From NCBI RefSeq assembly GCF_038502225.1, contig NC_091325.1, positions 29,767,966 to 29,831,965 of the forward strand: a DNA stretch of 64,000 bases. The letters are read 5' to 3'. This DNA is from Cherax quadricarinatus. Taxonomy: Eukaryota; Arthropoda; Malacostraca; Decapoda; Parastacidae. Position numbers and translations under genes: made by a program. Shown one piece after another: positions 35,223-46,756 of this stretch. The notes below the pieces were generated by a model that searched no databases, was not told the DNA's origin, and worked only from the letters and a program-made list of their open reading frames with translations. Each line of letters begins with the position of its first letter. The stretch's first letter is position 1.

Positions 35223-38163
35223 ATGGGTTTTGGCAGGAAAACAGTGAAGTCCCAGTGTAGTAATATTACGAGTTCTAGGGGAACTAGTAATAAGCAGAAA
35301 GAGGTAGATATTGAAAAGCCAGTGACATTGGGTGATAAGGACAGTAATAGGTTTAGTAGAAAAACAGAAATGAGCAGGAAGGGTAAAGAGAAAGGAGAGT
35401 CTTTCAATGTTTATTATGCTAATAGCCGTAGTGCTAGGAATAAGATGGACGAGTTGAGATTAGTTGCTAGTGCAGGTAACATTGATGTATTTGCCTTAAC
35501 TGAGACGTGGTTTAATTCAAAAAGTCGGGAGATGCCTGCGGAATGTCATATTCAGGGTTTTATATTGTTCCAAGTAGACAGAAGTATCGGGAAGGGGGGT
35601 GGGGTGGCATTGTATGTCCGAGATCGCTTGAACCGTTGCATAAAAATGGGTACTAAGTCTGAAGTAACACATACAGAGTCTGTTTGGATAGAATTTTCAG
35701 AGGGGCATGAAAAATGATTTTAGGAGTGATATACCGTCCCCCAAACTTAGATAGGGACCAGGGGAGACTACTATGGGAGGAAATTATTAGGGCCACAAGG
35801 CACGATAACGTAGCAATTCTAGGAGACTTTAACTTTAGTCATATTGATTGGAATTTCTTGACTGGAAATTTAGAATCATACGACTTCTTAGAAGTAGTTC
35901 AGGATTGCTTTTTGAAGCAGTTTGTGACAGAACCTTCAAGGGGTAATAACCTGCTTGACTTAGTTCTGGCAAACAATGAATCCCTTGTTAATAATTTAGA
36001 AATTTCAGAGGAACTGGGTGCTAGCGACCACAGATCAATTACATTTAGCATTGAATGGAAGTATGATAGTAGGGATAACTCAGTAACAGTCCCAGATTTT
36101 TGCTTAGCAGATTACGATGGACTTAGAGAACACTTTTCATCTGTTGACTGGGGTAACGAAGAGAGCTATCAATTTGACAGTTTTCTGAACACTATATATG
36201 CTGCCCAAAGAACGTTTAACCCGTATAAAGAAATTAGATCAAATAGAAATGACCCAAAATGGAATAATAATATGCTAAAATATCTACTAGGGCATAAGAA
36301 AGGAATTTATAGGCGTATCAAGAGGTGGGGGTCATCTTATGAATCAGTATATTGACATTAAGAGGGACATTAAAAAGGGGATAAGAAAAGCTAAAAGGGA
36401 CTATGAAATTAAAGTTGCTAGGGATTCTAAAACTAACCCAAAAAGTTTTTTCCAGGTCTATAGAACAAAAGTTAGAGATAAGATAGGTCCCCTTAAAAAT
36501 AACTATGGGCATCTTACTGACAAAGAGAATGAAATGTGCTCGATTTTAAATAATTATTTTCTCTCGGTTTTTACACAGGAAGACACTAACAATATTCCAG
36601 TAATTAATTTTATAGTGGACCAGAAGAAGATAAATTATGTAACATCACAGTCACTAGTGAAATGGTTGTGAAGCAGATAGACAGACTGAAGCAAAATAAG
36701 TCACCGGGTTCGGATGAGGTTTTTTCAAGGGTTCTTAAGGAATGCAAAATGGAACTCTGTGAACCATTAACTAATATTTTTAATTTATCTCTTCAAACAG
36801 GTGTAGTGTCTGATATGTGGAAGATGGCTAATGTAATTCCTATTTTTAAAACAGGGGACAAGTCGTTACCGTCAAATTACCGCCCAATAAGCCTGACCTC
36901 AATTGTAGGGAAATTAGTATACTAGAGTCAATTATAGCTGAGATTACAAGAAGCTATCTTGATAAGCATAGCTTGATTAATGATACTCAGCATGGATTCA
37001 CAAGAGGCCGGTCTTGTCTAACTAATTTATTAACTTTCTTCACTAATGCTTTTGAGGCTGTTGACCACGATAAAGAATTTGATATTGTTTACTTAGATTT
37101 TAGTAAGGCTTTTGATAGAGTTCCGCACCAAAGACTGTTAAAGAAAGTGGCAGCTCATTTCATTGGGGGAAGGGTGCTCTCGTGGATCGAATCATGGCTC
37201 ACAGACAGGAAGCAGAGAGTGGCCGTAAATGGGGTTAAATCCGAGTGGGGATCAGTAACAAGTGGCGTTCCACAGGGATCAGTCTTGGGCCCAATGTTGT
37301 TTATAATATATATCAATGATCTTGATGAAGGAATTACTAGTGATATGAGCAAATTCGCCGATGACACAAAGATAGGTAGGATAATTGATTCAAACGTAGA
37401 TGTTAGGGAACTTCAGGAGGATTTAGACAAACTCTATTCATGGTCAGAAAAGTGGCAGATGCAGTTCAATGTAGATAAATGCAAGGTTCTGAAGCTCGGG
37501 AGTGTCCATAACCCTAGCACTTATAAGTTAAATGATGTAGAACTTAGCCATACAGATTGCAAAAAGGACTTGGGGGTTATGGGAAGCAGCAACCTTAAAC
37601 CAAGACAGCAGTGCCTATGCATACATAATAAGGCAAATAGATTACTGGGATTTATATCAAGAAGTGTAACCAACAGAAGTCCAGAGGTCATACTGCAGCT
37701 TTATACATCATTAGTAAGGCCTCACCTAGATTATGCAGATCAGTTCTGGTCTCCATATTACAGAATGGACATAAATTCGTTAGAAAACATTCAGCGTAGG
37801 ATGACTAAATTAATACATAGCATTAGAAGTCTTCCTTATGAAGAAAGATTGAAGACTCTTAAATTACATTCACTTGTTAGACGAGGAATGAGGGGAGACC
37901 TGATCGAAGTGTATAAGTGGAAGATAAGCATTAATAAAGAGGATATTAATAAGGTCTTGAGGATATCTCTCCAAGAGAGAACCCGCAGTAATGGATTTAA
38001 ATTAGATAAGTTTAGATTTAGAAAGGACATAGGAAAGTATTGGTTTGGAAATAGGGTAGTTGATGAGTGGAACAGTCTACCTAGTTGGGTTATTGAGGCT
38101 AGGCCTTTGGGTAGTTTCAAATTTAGGTTGGATAAATTCATGAGTGAGAGAGATTGGATTTGA
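35223..38163 (+). pseudogene. CR1-A ORF2: APE endonuclease and reverse transcriptase (frameshifted)
   Basis: Pieces: 35,223-35,717 (APE: VYYANSRSARNKMDEL, ALTETWFN, GGGVALYVRDRL); 35,714-36,355 (IYRPPN, ILGDFNFSHIDW, NLLDLVLAN, LGASDHRSI); 36,339-36,671; 36,662-36,925 (KQNKSPGSDEVFSRVLKE, MANVIPIFKTGD, NYRPISLTS); 36,973-38,163 (YLDFSKAFDRVPH, GVPQGSVLGPMLF, KFADDTKIG, and the RT-C region ending LDKFMSERDWI). All catalytic residues are present. Four frame breaks (near 35,715, 36,345, 36,665, 36,920) kill it. Confidence 0.85.
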
Positions 38164-38310
38164 GTGGGACTTGCACATCAGAGCTTATTTCTTGAGTAGC
38201 ATTGAAAATTGGGTGGGCAAATGTTATGTTAGTGGGATGAATTGTAAAGGACCTGCCTAGTATGGACCAACAGGTCTGCTGCAGTGTTCCTCCTTTCTTA
38301 TGTTCTTATG
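38164..38310 (+). other. CR1-A 3' UTR and tail
   Basis: GTAAAGGACCTGCCTAGTAT, GCAGTGTTCCTCC and the terminal TTCTTATG repeat; the same words end the copies at 49,410 and 32,982. Confidence 0.8.
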
Positions 38311-39954
38311 CTCTTCAAAGATTTATCAATTACATTTCTTGGGTATTTCCAATCATTACCTATTTCATAAATTTTGGATATTTCTTCATCTATGAACTCA
38401 GGACTACAAATTCGTAAAGCTCTCAAAAACATTGATGAGATAACAGACAGTTTAACTTTATCTTGATGCGAAGAATAATAGTGGACATAGGAACAGTTAT
38501 TTTGTAGGTTTTCTGTAAATTTTAAATTTGAATTCATTATTACCCTTGATAATTAAAACATCTAGAAAAGGCAATGAGTTATTTTCTTCAAATTCAACAG
38601 TAAAATTTATAGAATGGGCTAAGCTATTTAATTTGCCAAGGAAATGGTGTATATCTACATTTTTGGGCATAAGACACAAAATATCATCAACATATCTGAA
38701 CCATTTAGCTTTATTAGGGAGGATTGTGTTAAGCAACCTTGTTTCAAAAAATTCCATGTATAGGTTACTAAGAACAGGTGAAAGAGGATTTCCCATTGCC
38801 ATACCAAACTTCTGAGTGTAAAAGTTATCATTAAATACAAATTTTGCATCAACAATGCAAAGTTTAATAAGTTTAATGATAGTAGGAACTGGCAATGGTA
38901 AATCATAGTTAACGAGTTCTTCAGATAAGAAACTTAATAAATCATCAACAGGAACTTTCGTAAACAAGGAAGTAACATCAAAACTAACCATGTTAAAATC
39001 ATTTAAGTAAGTGAAGGAGCTTAATTTATCAACTAAATCTATGTTGTTTTTAACATTAAAGTTAGAAATTTTGCCAACAATAGGGCTCAAAATATCAACA
39101 AGCCATTTGGATAATTTATAAGAAACTGATCCTATGGAGCTAATAATTGGTCTGACTGGATTCCCTGGTTTGTGTGTTTTTATTAGTCCATACATGTAAG
39201 GCAAAGATGGATTAGTGGAAGTAAATTGTTTGACCAATTCATCTTTGCCTTTCAGTAGAAGTTTTATTGTTTTATTGAAATTGCTGTTAACGGTTTCTAA
39301 GGGATTTTTTCTAAATTTAGAATAGGTTTCAGTATCATCTAAGAGATTATTCATTTTTTCTTGGTAATCATTTTCTTTCATAATTAATATTGCATTTATT
39401 TTGTCTGCTTTAGTAAGGCGCAAATTTTTATTGTTATCAAGTGTATCATAAGACTTAAAGAATCTTTAAGGGCATTTTTGAATGTTTTGTTTTAACATAG
39501 AGTTATATACCATTCCCTTACTAATATTTTCCCTTACTAATTCCCTTACTAATATTTTCAAAGTTAAAAAGGCTTTTGCAATTTCAACATTATTAAGTTT
39601 TTTTGAAATTGCAAAACTTAGGCCAAAACCTAGAGCAGCAGTTGTATTTTTGTCTAAAATTTCATCTGATAAGTTAATTACAAAATTATTATTAGCATGC
39701 TTTGTCCAATCACTATTTTCAATTAAAATGTCTAATTTTTTTTGTAGTTTGTTTTTTAGTTCATTACAAATTCTTCTGAGTGTATTATAGCAATGATCCA
39801 ACATACTGTGTTTCCATTCTGATGGAATTGCCTGATTAAAAGAGTATTTTTTGTTTCTCAATATTTTGAAAGCTTCCTTCTCCTGTATTTTAGTTATTTC
39901 AATATGTTTCTGAAGAATAATTCTCATAAAATCATCGAAAGGACGATCTCTCAT
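38311..39954 (-). pseudogene. Penelope-like reverse transcriptase, N-terminal region and RT
   Basis: 39,954-39,466 is the N-terminal region (RPFDDFMRIILQKHIEITKI..). After a frameshift near 39,460, 39,423-38,497 has RT motifs: RLTKADKINAILIM, YGLIKTHKPGNPVRPIIS, SFDVTSLFTKVPVDD, FGMAMGNPLSPVLSNLY, FRYVDDILCLMP and NSLPFLDVLI. A further shift leads to 38,537-38,311 (SYVHYYSSHQDKVKLSVISS, WKYPRNVIDKSLK), where the CR1 LINE interrupts. The telomerase-like 'fingers' phrase KTHK and YVDD box are hallmarks of Penelope-like RTs. Confidence 0.85.
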
Positions 39955-40341
39955 GTCAAGGATGATATTGGGTAAAAGAGACTTGGGCAGAACTTGTTCA
40001 TCTAAAAAAAATTAAAAAAAATTAAGTCGAATTTTTAACTTGTGGGACTTGATCAGTGCAGAAGAAAACTGGGAACCAAAAGATATATGATTAGGAAAGC
40101 TTATCGAGAACATTCTGAAGAGTCGTGTGGTATAGATTAATGCAATAAGAACACTGTAAACAGGTGATTTCAGAATATGCAAAACAACCACTGTGAAAGA
40201 ATAGAGAAGTTCCAAGCGCATTCGTGACTACTCACATTATCAAGGAACAATGAAAGTAAAGCATCAAAGGAAGGTATATAAAGGGGTAGCCCACACCTCA
40301 CTATCAGATCCCACAACAACGAAACACCTGACGCGAGACAG
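39955..40341 (-). repeat. Penelope 5' pseudo-LTR and 5' UTR
   Basis: 40,176-40,341 is the reverse complement of 40,920-41,100 and equals 32,394-32,575 in direct orientation. The hammerhead-like core here (40,214-40,247) has GAAT in place of GAAA. 39,955-40,175 is 5' UTR. Confidence 0.7.
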
Positions 40342-40919
40342 CGTTATTCAACTAAAAATATGTTGGTTCTCCCTTACCATGAAAACTTGGTTGATATGCC
40401 TTCTCTTAAGACTTTTAATATTAAAGTTGTATTCAAAAATCTTGATACAGTAAAAAAACTTTTGATAAAAAATTCCCCCCAAAATGCTGATGGATATGTC
40501 TATAAGATTCCTTGTAAAATTTGCGATAAAGTTTTTTACAGTCAAACTGGTAAAAATCTCGAACTAAGATTAAAACAACATAAATATAGCATTAGAACTG
40601 GACAAGATTCCAGTGCTCTATTTATCATGTAAGAGATTTTAACCATCCAATTGATTTTCAAAAAGTTGAGAAAGTAGTATCAAGCAAGTCCATGGTCGAC
40701 AGGAATATAATTGAATCTTGTTTCGTAAAAAGCAGTTTTGACAATAATATGAATATTTCCTTTGGTTTATATATATTAGATCCATTTATAATTAATAAAA
40801 TTTGGGAAGAATTTAATGGACAAATAATAATTTTTTAAATTTCTTATTTCTTGGGTAGAATAGTTTGTTGGTGGGTATGAAGGACCTGTCTAGTTCAGCC
40901 GGCTGGCCTGCTGTCTCGC
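40342..40919 (+). pseudogene. Penelope partner B: linker and GIY-YIG, inverted and 5'-truncated
   Basis: Starts inside the linker (VIQLKICWFS / MLVLPYHENL in neighbouring phases) and continues NSPQNADGYVYKIPCKICDK, YSQTGKNLELRLKQHKY. The endonuclease box is YSQTG in place of YGQTG, and a frame loss after ALFIM precedes the rest (HPIDFQKVEK, SMVDRNIIES, in another phase). Shares every segment with copy A's 3' half but points the other way. Confidence 0.8.

Positions 40920-41612
<693 letters not shown>

Positions 41613-41682
<70 letters not shown>
41613..41682. repeat. (AT)n microsatellite
   Basis: Pure AT. Confidence 0.98.
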
Positions 41683-41684
<2 letters not shown>

Positions 41685-41870
41685 TTCAACACACCGGCCG
41701 TATCCCACCGAGGCGGGGTGGCCCAAAAGGAAAAACGAGAGTTTCTCCTTTTACATTTAGTAATATATACAGGAGAAGGGGTTACTAGCCCCTTGCTCCA
41801 GGCATTTTAGTCGCCTCTTACAACACGCATGGCTTACGGAGGAAGAATTCTGTTCCACTTCCCCATGGAG
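41683..41870 (-). mobile_element. SINE-like element sharing a LINE 3' end
   Basis: In minus sense: CATGGGGAAGTGGAACAGAA, AAGCCATGCGTGTTGTAAGA, GGCGACTAAAATGCCTGGAG, CAAGGGGCTAGTAACCCC, then GGGCCACCCCGCCTCGGTGG and GTGTGTTGAAAG into (AT)n. The last ~50 bp equal the RTE-like LINE terminus. No clear box A/B, so it may instead be an internally deleted LINE. Confidence 0.6.
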
Positions 41871-42379
<509 letters not shown>

Positions 42380-42471
<92 letters not shown>

Positions 42472-42500
42472 TATATTTATTTATTTATATATATTATATT
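42380..42500. repeat. (AT)n microsatellite, imperfect end
   Basis: AT with TTTATTTAT decay after 42,470. Confidence 0.95.
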
Positions 42501-42579
42501 ATATCTTCAAGTGCCTTTGAGAACTAACACAATAGACCATGTAATTCGTAATGACATCATGTCAGAGAGAAATTAACCT

Positions 42580-42683
42580 CTCATCGTTGGACATACCCCT
42601 TAGCTCTGGGACTAGTTTTGTTGCAAACCTTTGCACTTTCTCTAGAATCTTTACGTGCTTTGCTAGGTGTGGGTTCCAAAATG

Positions 42684-42687
<4 letters not shown>
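42580..42687 (-). pseudogene. CR1-like family B RT C-terminal scrap
   Basis: In minus sense it encodes WNPHLAKHVK-like and KVQRFATKLVPELRG, matching 60,980-61,070. It ends at (TG)n where the next family B copy starts. Confidence 0.6.

Positions 42688-42727
<40 letters not shown>
42688..42727. repeat. (TG)n microsatellite
   Basis: Joins two family B fragments. Confidence 0.95.
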
Positions 42728-42730
<3 letters not shown>

Positions 42731-44895
42731 CGCACCTAATTGTACTCACTTAATTGTAGTTGCAGGGGTCGAATCTCAGCTCCTGGCCCCGCCTCTCCAC
42801 TTAACGCTACTAGGTCTTCTCTCTCCCTGTTCCATGAGCGTTATCATACCTCGTCTTAAAACTATATATGGTTCCTGCCTGCACTACATCACTCGCCAGA
42901 CTGTTCCACTTCCTGATCATTTTATGGCTGAAGAAATACTTCCTAACATCCCTGTGACTCATCTGAGTCTTCAGCTTCCAAGAGTGACCCCATGTTTCTG
43001 TGTCCCCTCTCTGGAACATCTTGTCTCTGTCCACCTTGTTTATTCTACACAGTATTTTGTATGTCGTTATCATGTCTCCCCTAACCCTCCTGTCCTCCAG
43101 TGTCGTCAGGCCGACTTCCCTTAACCTGTCTTCATAAGACATTCCCCTAAGCTTTGGAACTAACCTTGTTGCAAATCTTTTCACTTTGTCTAATTTCGTA
43201 ACATGCTTGACCCTGTGCGGGTTCCAAACTGGTGGTGCATACTGCAGTATGGGCCTAACGTATACAGTGTACAGTGTCATGAAAGATTCCTTACTTAGGT
43301 ATTAGAACGCTAAAATTAGGTCTGCCAGGCGCCCATATGCTGCAGCAGTTATCTGGTTGATGTGTACCTCCGGAGACGTGCTCGGTGTTATATTCACACG
43401 AAGATCTTTCTCCTTGAGCGAGGTTTGCAGTCGTTGGCCATCTAGCTTTTCCTCTATCTGCGGTCTTCTTTGCCCTCCTCCGATCTTCATGACTTTGTAT
43501 TTGTCAGGGTTGAATTCGAGAAGCCAGTTGCTGGACCACGTGTGCAGCCTCTCAGTCTATCCCATTCTATTTCATTCACTCATGCCAAAAAATAGCACTG
43601 GTTCTTGGACCGATCCCTGTGGGACCCAGATCGTCACAGGTGCCCACTAGGATACCTCATCATGTACCATCACTCATTGTTGCCTCCCTGTAAGGTATTC
43701 TCTGATCTATTGCAATGTTCTTCCTGTTATACGTGCCTGATCCTCTAGATTCTGCACTAATCTCTTGTGAGGAACTGTGTCGAAGGCTTTCTTGAAATCC
43801 AAGAAAATGCAATCATCCCACCCCTCTCTGTCGTGTTTTCTGTTACTTTAACATAAAACTCCATAAGTTTTGTGACACAAGATTTGCCTTCCATGAATTT
43901 GTGTTAGTTGTCGTTTATACTCTTGTTCCATTCCAAGTGCTCTACCACTCTCCTCCTGAAAATCTTCTCCATGTCTTTGCGTGCTATACAGGTCAGTGAC
44001 ACTGATCTATAGTTAAGTGCCTCTTTTCTGTTTCCTTTTTTAAAAGTAGGAACTATATTTGCCGTCTTCCATACCTCAGGGAGTTGCCCAGTTTCAAGAG
44101 ATGTGTTGAAGATTGTGGTTAATGGCATATACAGCATTTCTGCTCCCTCTCTAAGGACCTACAGGGAGATGCTGCCCAGTCCCATTGCCTTTGAGGTATC
44201 ACGGTCAATTAGTAGCTTCTTCACATCCTCATCAGTTATGTGTATGTTATCCAGCACTTGTTGGTTTATTCCCTGTTGGTGTCCTCCTCTGTCCTGTCTT
44301 CCCAGAGTCCTTCCTGCTTTCACTATGAACATTTCCTTAAATCTCGTGTTGAGTTCCTCGCATACCTCTTGATTGCTTCTTGTGAGTTCCCCACCTTCTT
44401 TCCTCAGCCCGATTACCTGGTTTTTGTCTTCTAATGTGCCTATACAGCAGCTTCGGGTCAGGCTTGACTTTCTCTTCTATGTCGTTTTCATAATGTCGCT
44501 GGGCCTCCCTCCTTATCTGTGAATACTCGTTTCTGGCTCTTTGACTAATCTCCTTATTTTCCTGTGTCCTTTGCCTTCTGTGCCTCTTTCATTCTCTAAT
44601 GCACTTAGTTTTTGCCTCCCTACACCTCCGGGTAAGCCAAGGACTCGCTTTGTTTTTGTTGCCCTTGTGAACAAACCTTTCCTCTGCCTCTTCGCATTTG
44701 TTGGTACATATTCCATCATTTCGTTTACTGACTTTCCTATCAGTTCTCTGTCCCACTGAACCTCCCCGCAGGAAGTTTCTCATACCTGTGTAGTGCCCCC
44801 CTTTTATAGTTTGGTCTTACCCTCTCCACTTGTGACTCTGCTATGCAATCAAAACTCAGAACCACGTGATCACTAGCTCCAAGGAGCCTCTCACA
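42728..44895 (-). pseudogene. CR1-like family B LINE, ORF2 from APE end to 3' tail
   Basis: Minus frames in order: ERLLGASDHVVLSFD (44,880), GMRNFL/connection region, MLYMPLTTIFNTSLETGQLP and WKTANIVPTFKKGN (44,137-43,904), then DPCGTQIV/VTGAH on the opposite strand marking the GVPQGS region (43,640), SLKEKDLRVNITPSTSPEVH (43,450), and YVRPILQYAPPVWNPHRVKH to the end (43,280-42,810). Many frame breaks. The 3' UTR CCAGGAGCTGAGATTCGACC and AATTAAGTGAGTAC tail end at (TG)n. Truncated at its 5' side by another (GT)n joint. Confidence 0.75.
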
Positions 44896-44916
44896 TGTGT
44901 GTGTGTGTGTGTGTGT
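44896..44916. repeat. (GT)n joint
   Basis: Short GT tract between two family B copies. Confidence 0.85.
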
Positions 44917-45603
44917 ACTCACCTATTTGTACTCACCTATTTGTGGTTGCAGGGGTCGAGTCCTAGCTGCTGGCCCCGCCTCTTCACCGGTTGCTACTGG
45001 GCCCTCTCTCTCCCCGCTCCATGAGCTTTATCAAACCTCGTCTTAAAACTGTGTACGGTTCCTGCCTCCACTACGTCATTTTCTAGGCTATTCCACTGCC
45101 TTACAACTCTATGACTGAAGAAATACTTCCTACTATCTCTCTGACTCATTTGTGTCTTCAACTTCCAATTGTGGCCTCTTGTTTCTGTGTCCCCTCCCTG
45201 GAACATCCTGTCTTTGTCCACCTTGTCTATTCCACGCAGTATTTTATATGTCGTTATCATGTCTCCCCTGACCCTCCTGTCCTCCAGTGTCGTCAGGCCG
45301 ATTTCCCTTAATCTTTCTTCATAGGACATTCCCCTTAGCTCTGGAACTAACCTTGTTGCAACCCTTTGTACTTTCTCTAGTTTCTTGACGTGCTTTATCA
45401 AGTGCGGGTTCCAAACAGGTGCTGCATACTCCAGTATGGGCCTGACATACACGGTGTAAAGTGTCTTGAATGATTCCTTACTAAGGTATCGGAATGCTGT
45501 TCTCAGGTTTGCCAGGCGCCCATATGCTGCAGCAGTTATCTGATTGATGTGTGCTTCCGGAGACATGCTCGGTGTTATACTCACCCCAAGATCTTTCTCC
45601 TTG

Positions 45604-45605
<2 letters not shown>
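44917..45605 (-). pseudogene. CR1-like family B LINE, 3' fragment
   Basis: Open from LKEKDLGVSITPSMSPEAHI through YVRPILEYAAPVWNPHLIKH, LTTLEDRRVRGDMITTYKIL and RQWNSLENDVVEAGTVHSFK to a stop at 44,994, then the conserved 3' UTR. Begins exactly at a (GT)n tract, where the translation runs into THTHTH. Confidence 0.8.

Positions 45606-45658
<53 letters not shown>
45606..45658. repeat. (GT)n microsatellite
   Basis: Pure GT. Confidence 0.97.
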
Positions 45659-45661
<3 letters not shown>

Positions 45662-45867
45662 TGTACATGTGGTGTGATAGTAAATGATTAATTGGAAGAA
45701 ATGAAGAGAGGTGCAGTATGACATTGCTGGGGAGAACATGAAGCTGACACATTGTATCACTTCTCTGTACGTCACTTCACTGCCAGACACACGTATTACT
45801 TGCCTAAGTTATGGTTGAAGGGTCATTAAGCAGTGTCTACATCCTGGAAGTCAGGGTCACTCACTCC

Positions 45868-46036
45868 AGAGAGCTACCCCTGAAGGGAGGTTCCTCGATG
45901 CTGGTGAGGGGCTCCTGATCTAGGGAATTGGATCTGTGCTCCAGTTCCCTGAATTTAACCTGAATACCTTACATCCCATCCCTACAGGCGCTGTATAATC
46001 CTACGGGTTTATCGCTCCCCCATGATTATAATAATA
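45868..46036 (+). mobile_element. Short SINE-like element (AAT tail)
   Basis: Reverse-orientation relative of 48,335-48,502: GAGGTTCCTCGATGCTGGTG, GGATCTGTGCTCCAGTTCCC, GGCGCTGTATAATCCTACGG, GATTATAATAATAA. 45,659-45,867 before it shows nothing recognisable. Confidence 0.7.
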
Positions 46037-46339
46037 AGGTAAAGATAGGAGGTTTAAGGTGGGACATGATGTGTGGTTACTGTGGTTAATGTACTAACAT
46101 ATGAAAGTACCTACGTACACACACAGTAAAATAGGGGAACAATGCTCCTAGGTACAGGTTTTAGACACCTGTATTAGGGAAAAAATAAATTAAATCAACC
46201 TTGGATAACCAAAACACCGGGAAAATGACTTGTACTGGATAAATATGTAGATATGTGACACATGTACAAATACACGCACAGACAAACTGACCAGCCTACC
46301 ATAACCATCAAAGCCCCTGCCTAAATAAATAATTACCAC

Positions 46340-46376
<37 letters not shown>

Positions 46377-46756
46377 GGTCCGTGGGGTGCAGACGTGGAT
46401 AACAAGGCTCCGAGAACCTTAGCGTTGTAAGGTGTGCAATAACAGCTAGCAGTAATCAGTGGTAGTGGAACGTCAGTGAACAATACTACGAGTGATAATT
46501 AAAGTTATTAGTTAAAGAAGGTGAGAGGAAAACTGAAATCATAATATTTCAAAGCGCAAACCGTTGGGGGTCTTAGGCGCTGTTGCATCATTGGCAGCGG
46601 TAGGCCTGAAGAAGTGACGTCACGACAAGTTGTGCGCCATTATACATATAAAGTGAAGTGTATATAATGTGAAGTGTATACTATCATCAGTGAAGAGTGA
46701 AATCGCGTGAGGAAGCGGGATGTATGAGAATATATGGTTATAAACATCACGGGTGA
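46037..46756. other. Mostly unassigned; possible family B 5' UTR piece
   Basis: A (CA)n tract is at 46,337-46,373. From about 46,590 the words GGCAGCGGTAGGCCTGAAGA and AAGTGAAGTGTATA resemble 50,690-50,790 upstream of a family B ORF1, so it may be an old 5' UTR fragment. Confidence 0.35.

Larger units (their letters stand above)
33619..38310 (+). mobile_element. CR1-like family A LINE, nearly full length
   Basis: 5' UTR, ORF1 with coiled coil and SGNH esterase, ORF2 with APE and RT, short 3' UTR and the tail TTCTTATGTTCTTATG. Esterase-bearing ORF1 and a short 3' octamer-like repeat are CR1/L2-type traits. It lies in the Penelope element in opposite orientation. A 648-bp palindrome is inserted in ORF1. 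Second copy: 46,757-49,410. Confidence 0.8.

Noticed and set aside
43357..44434. Plus-strand frames at 43,357, 44,103 and 44,240, and 54,129, 59,253 and 63,312 on the minus strand
   Set aside because: Antisense shadows of family B ORF2; conserved only because the coding strand is.
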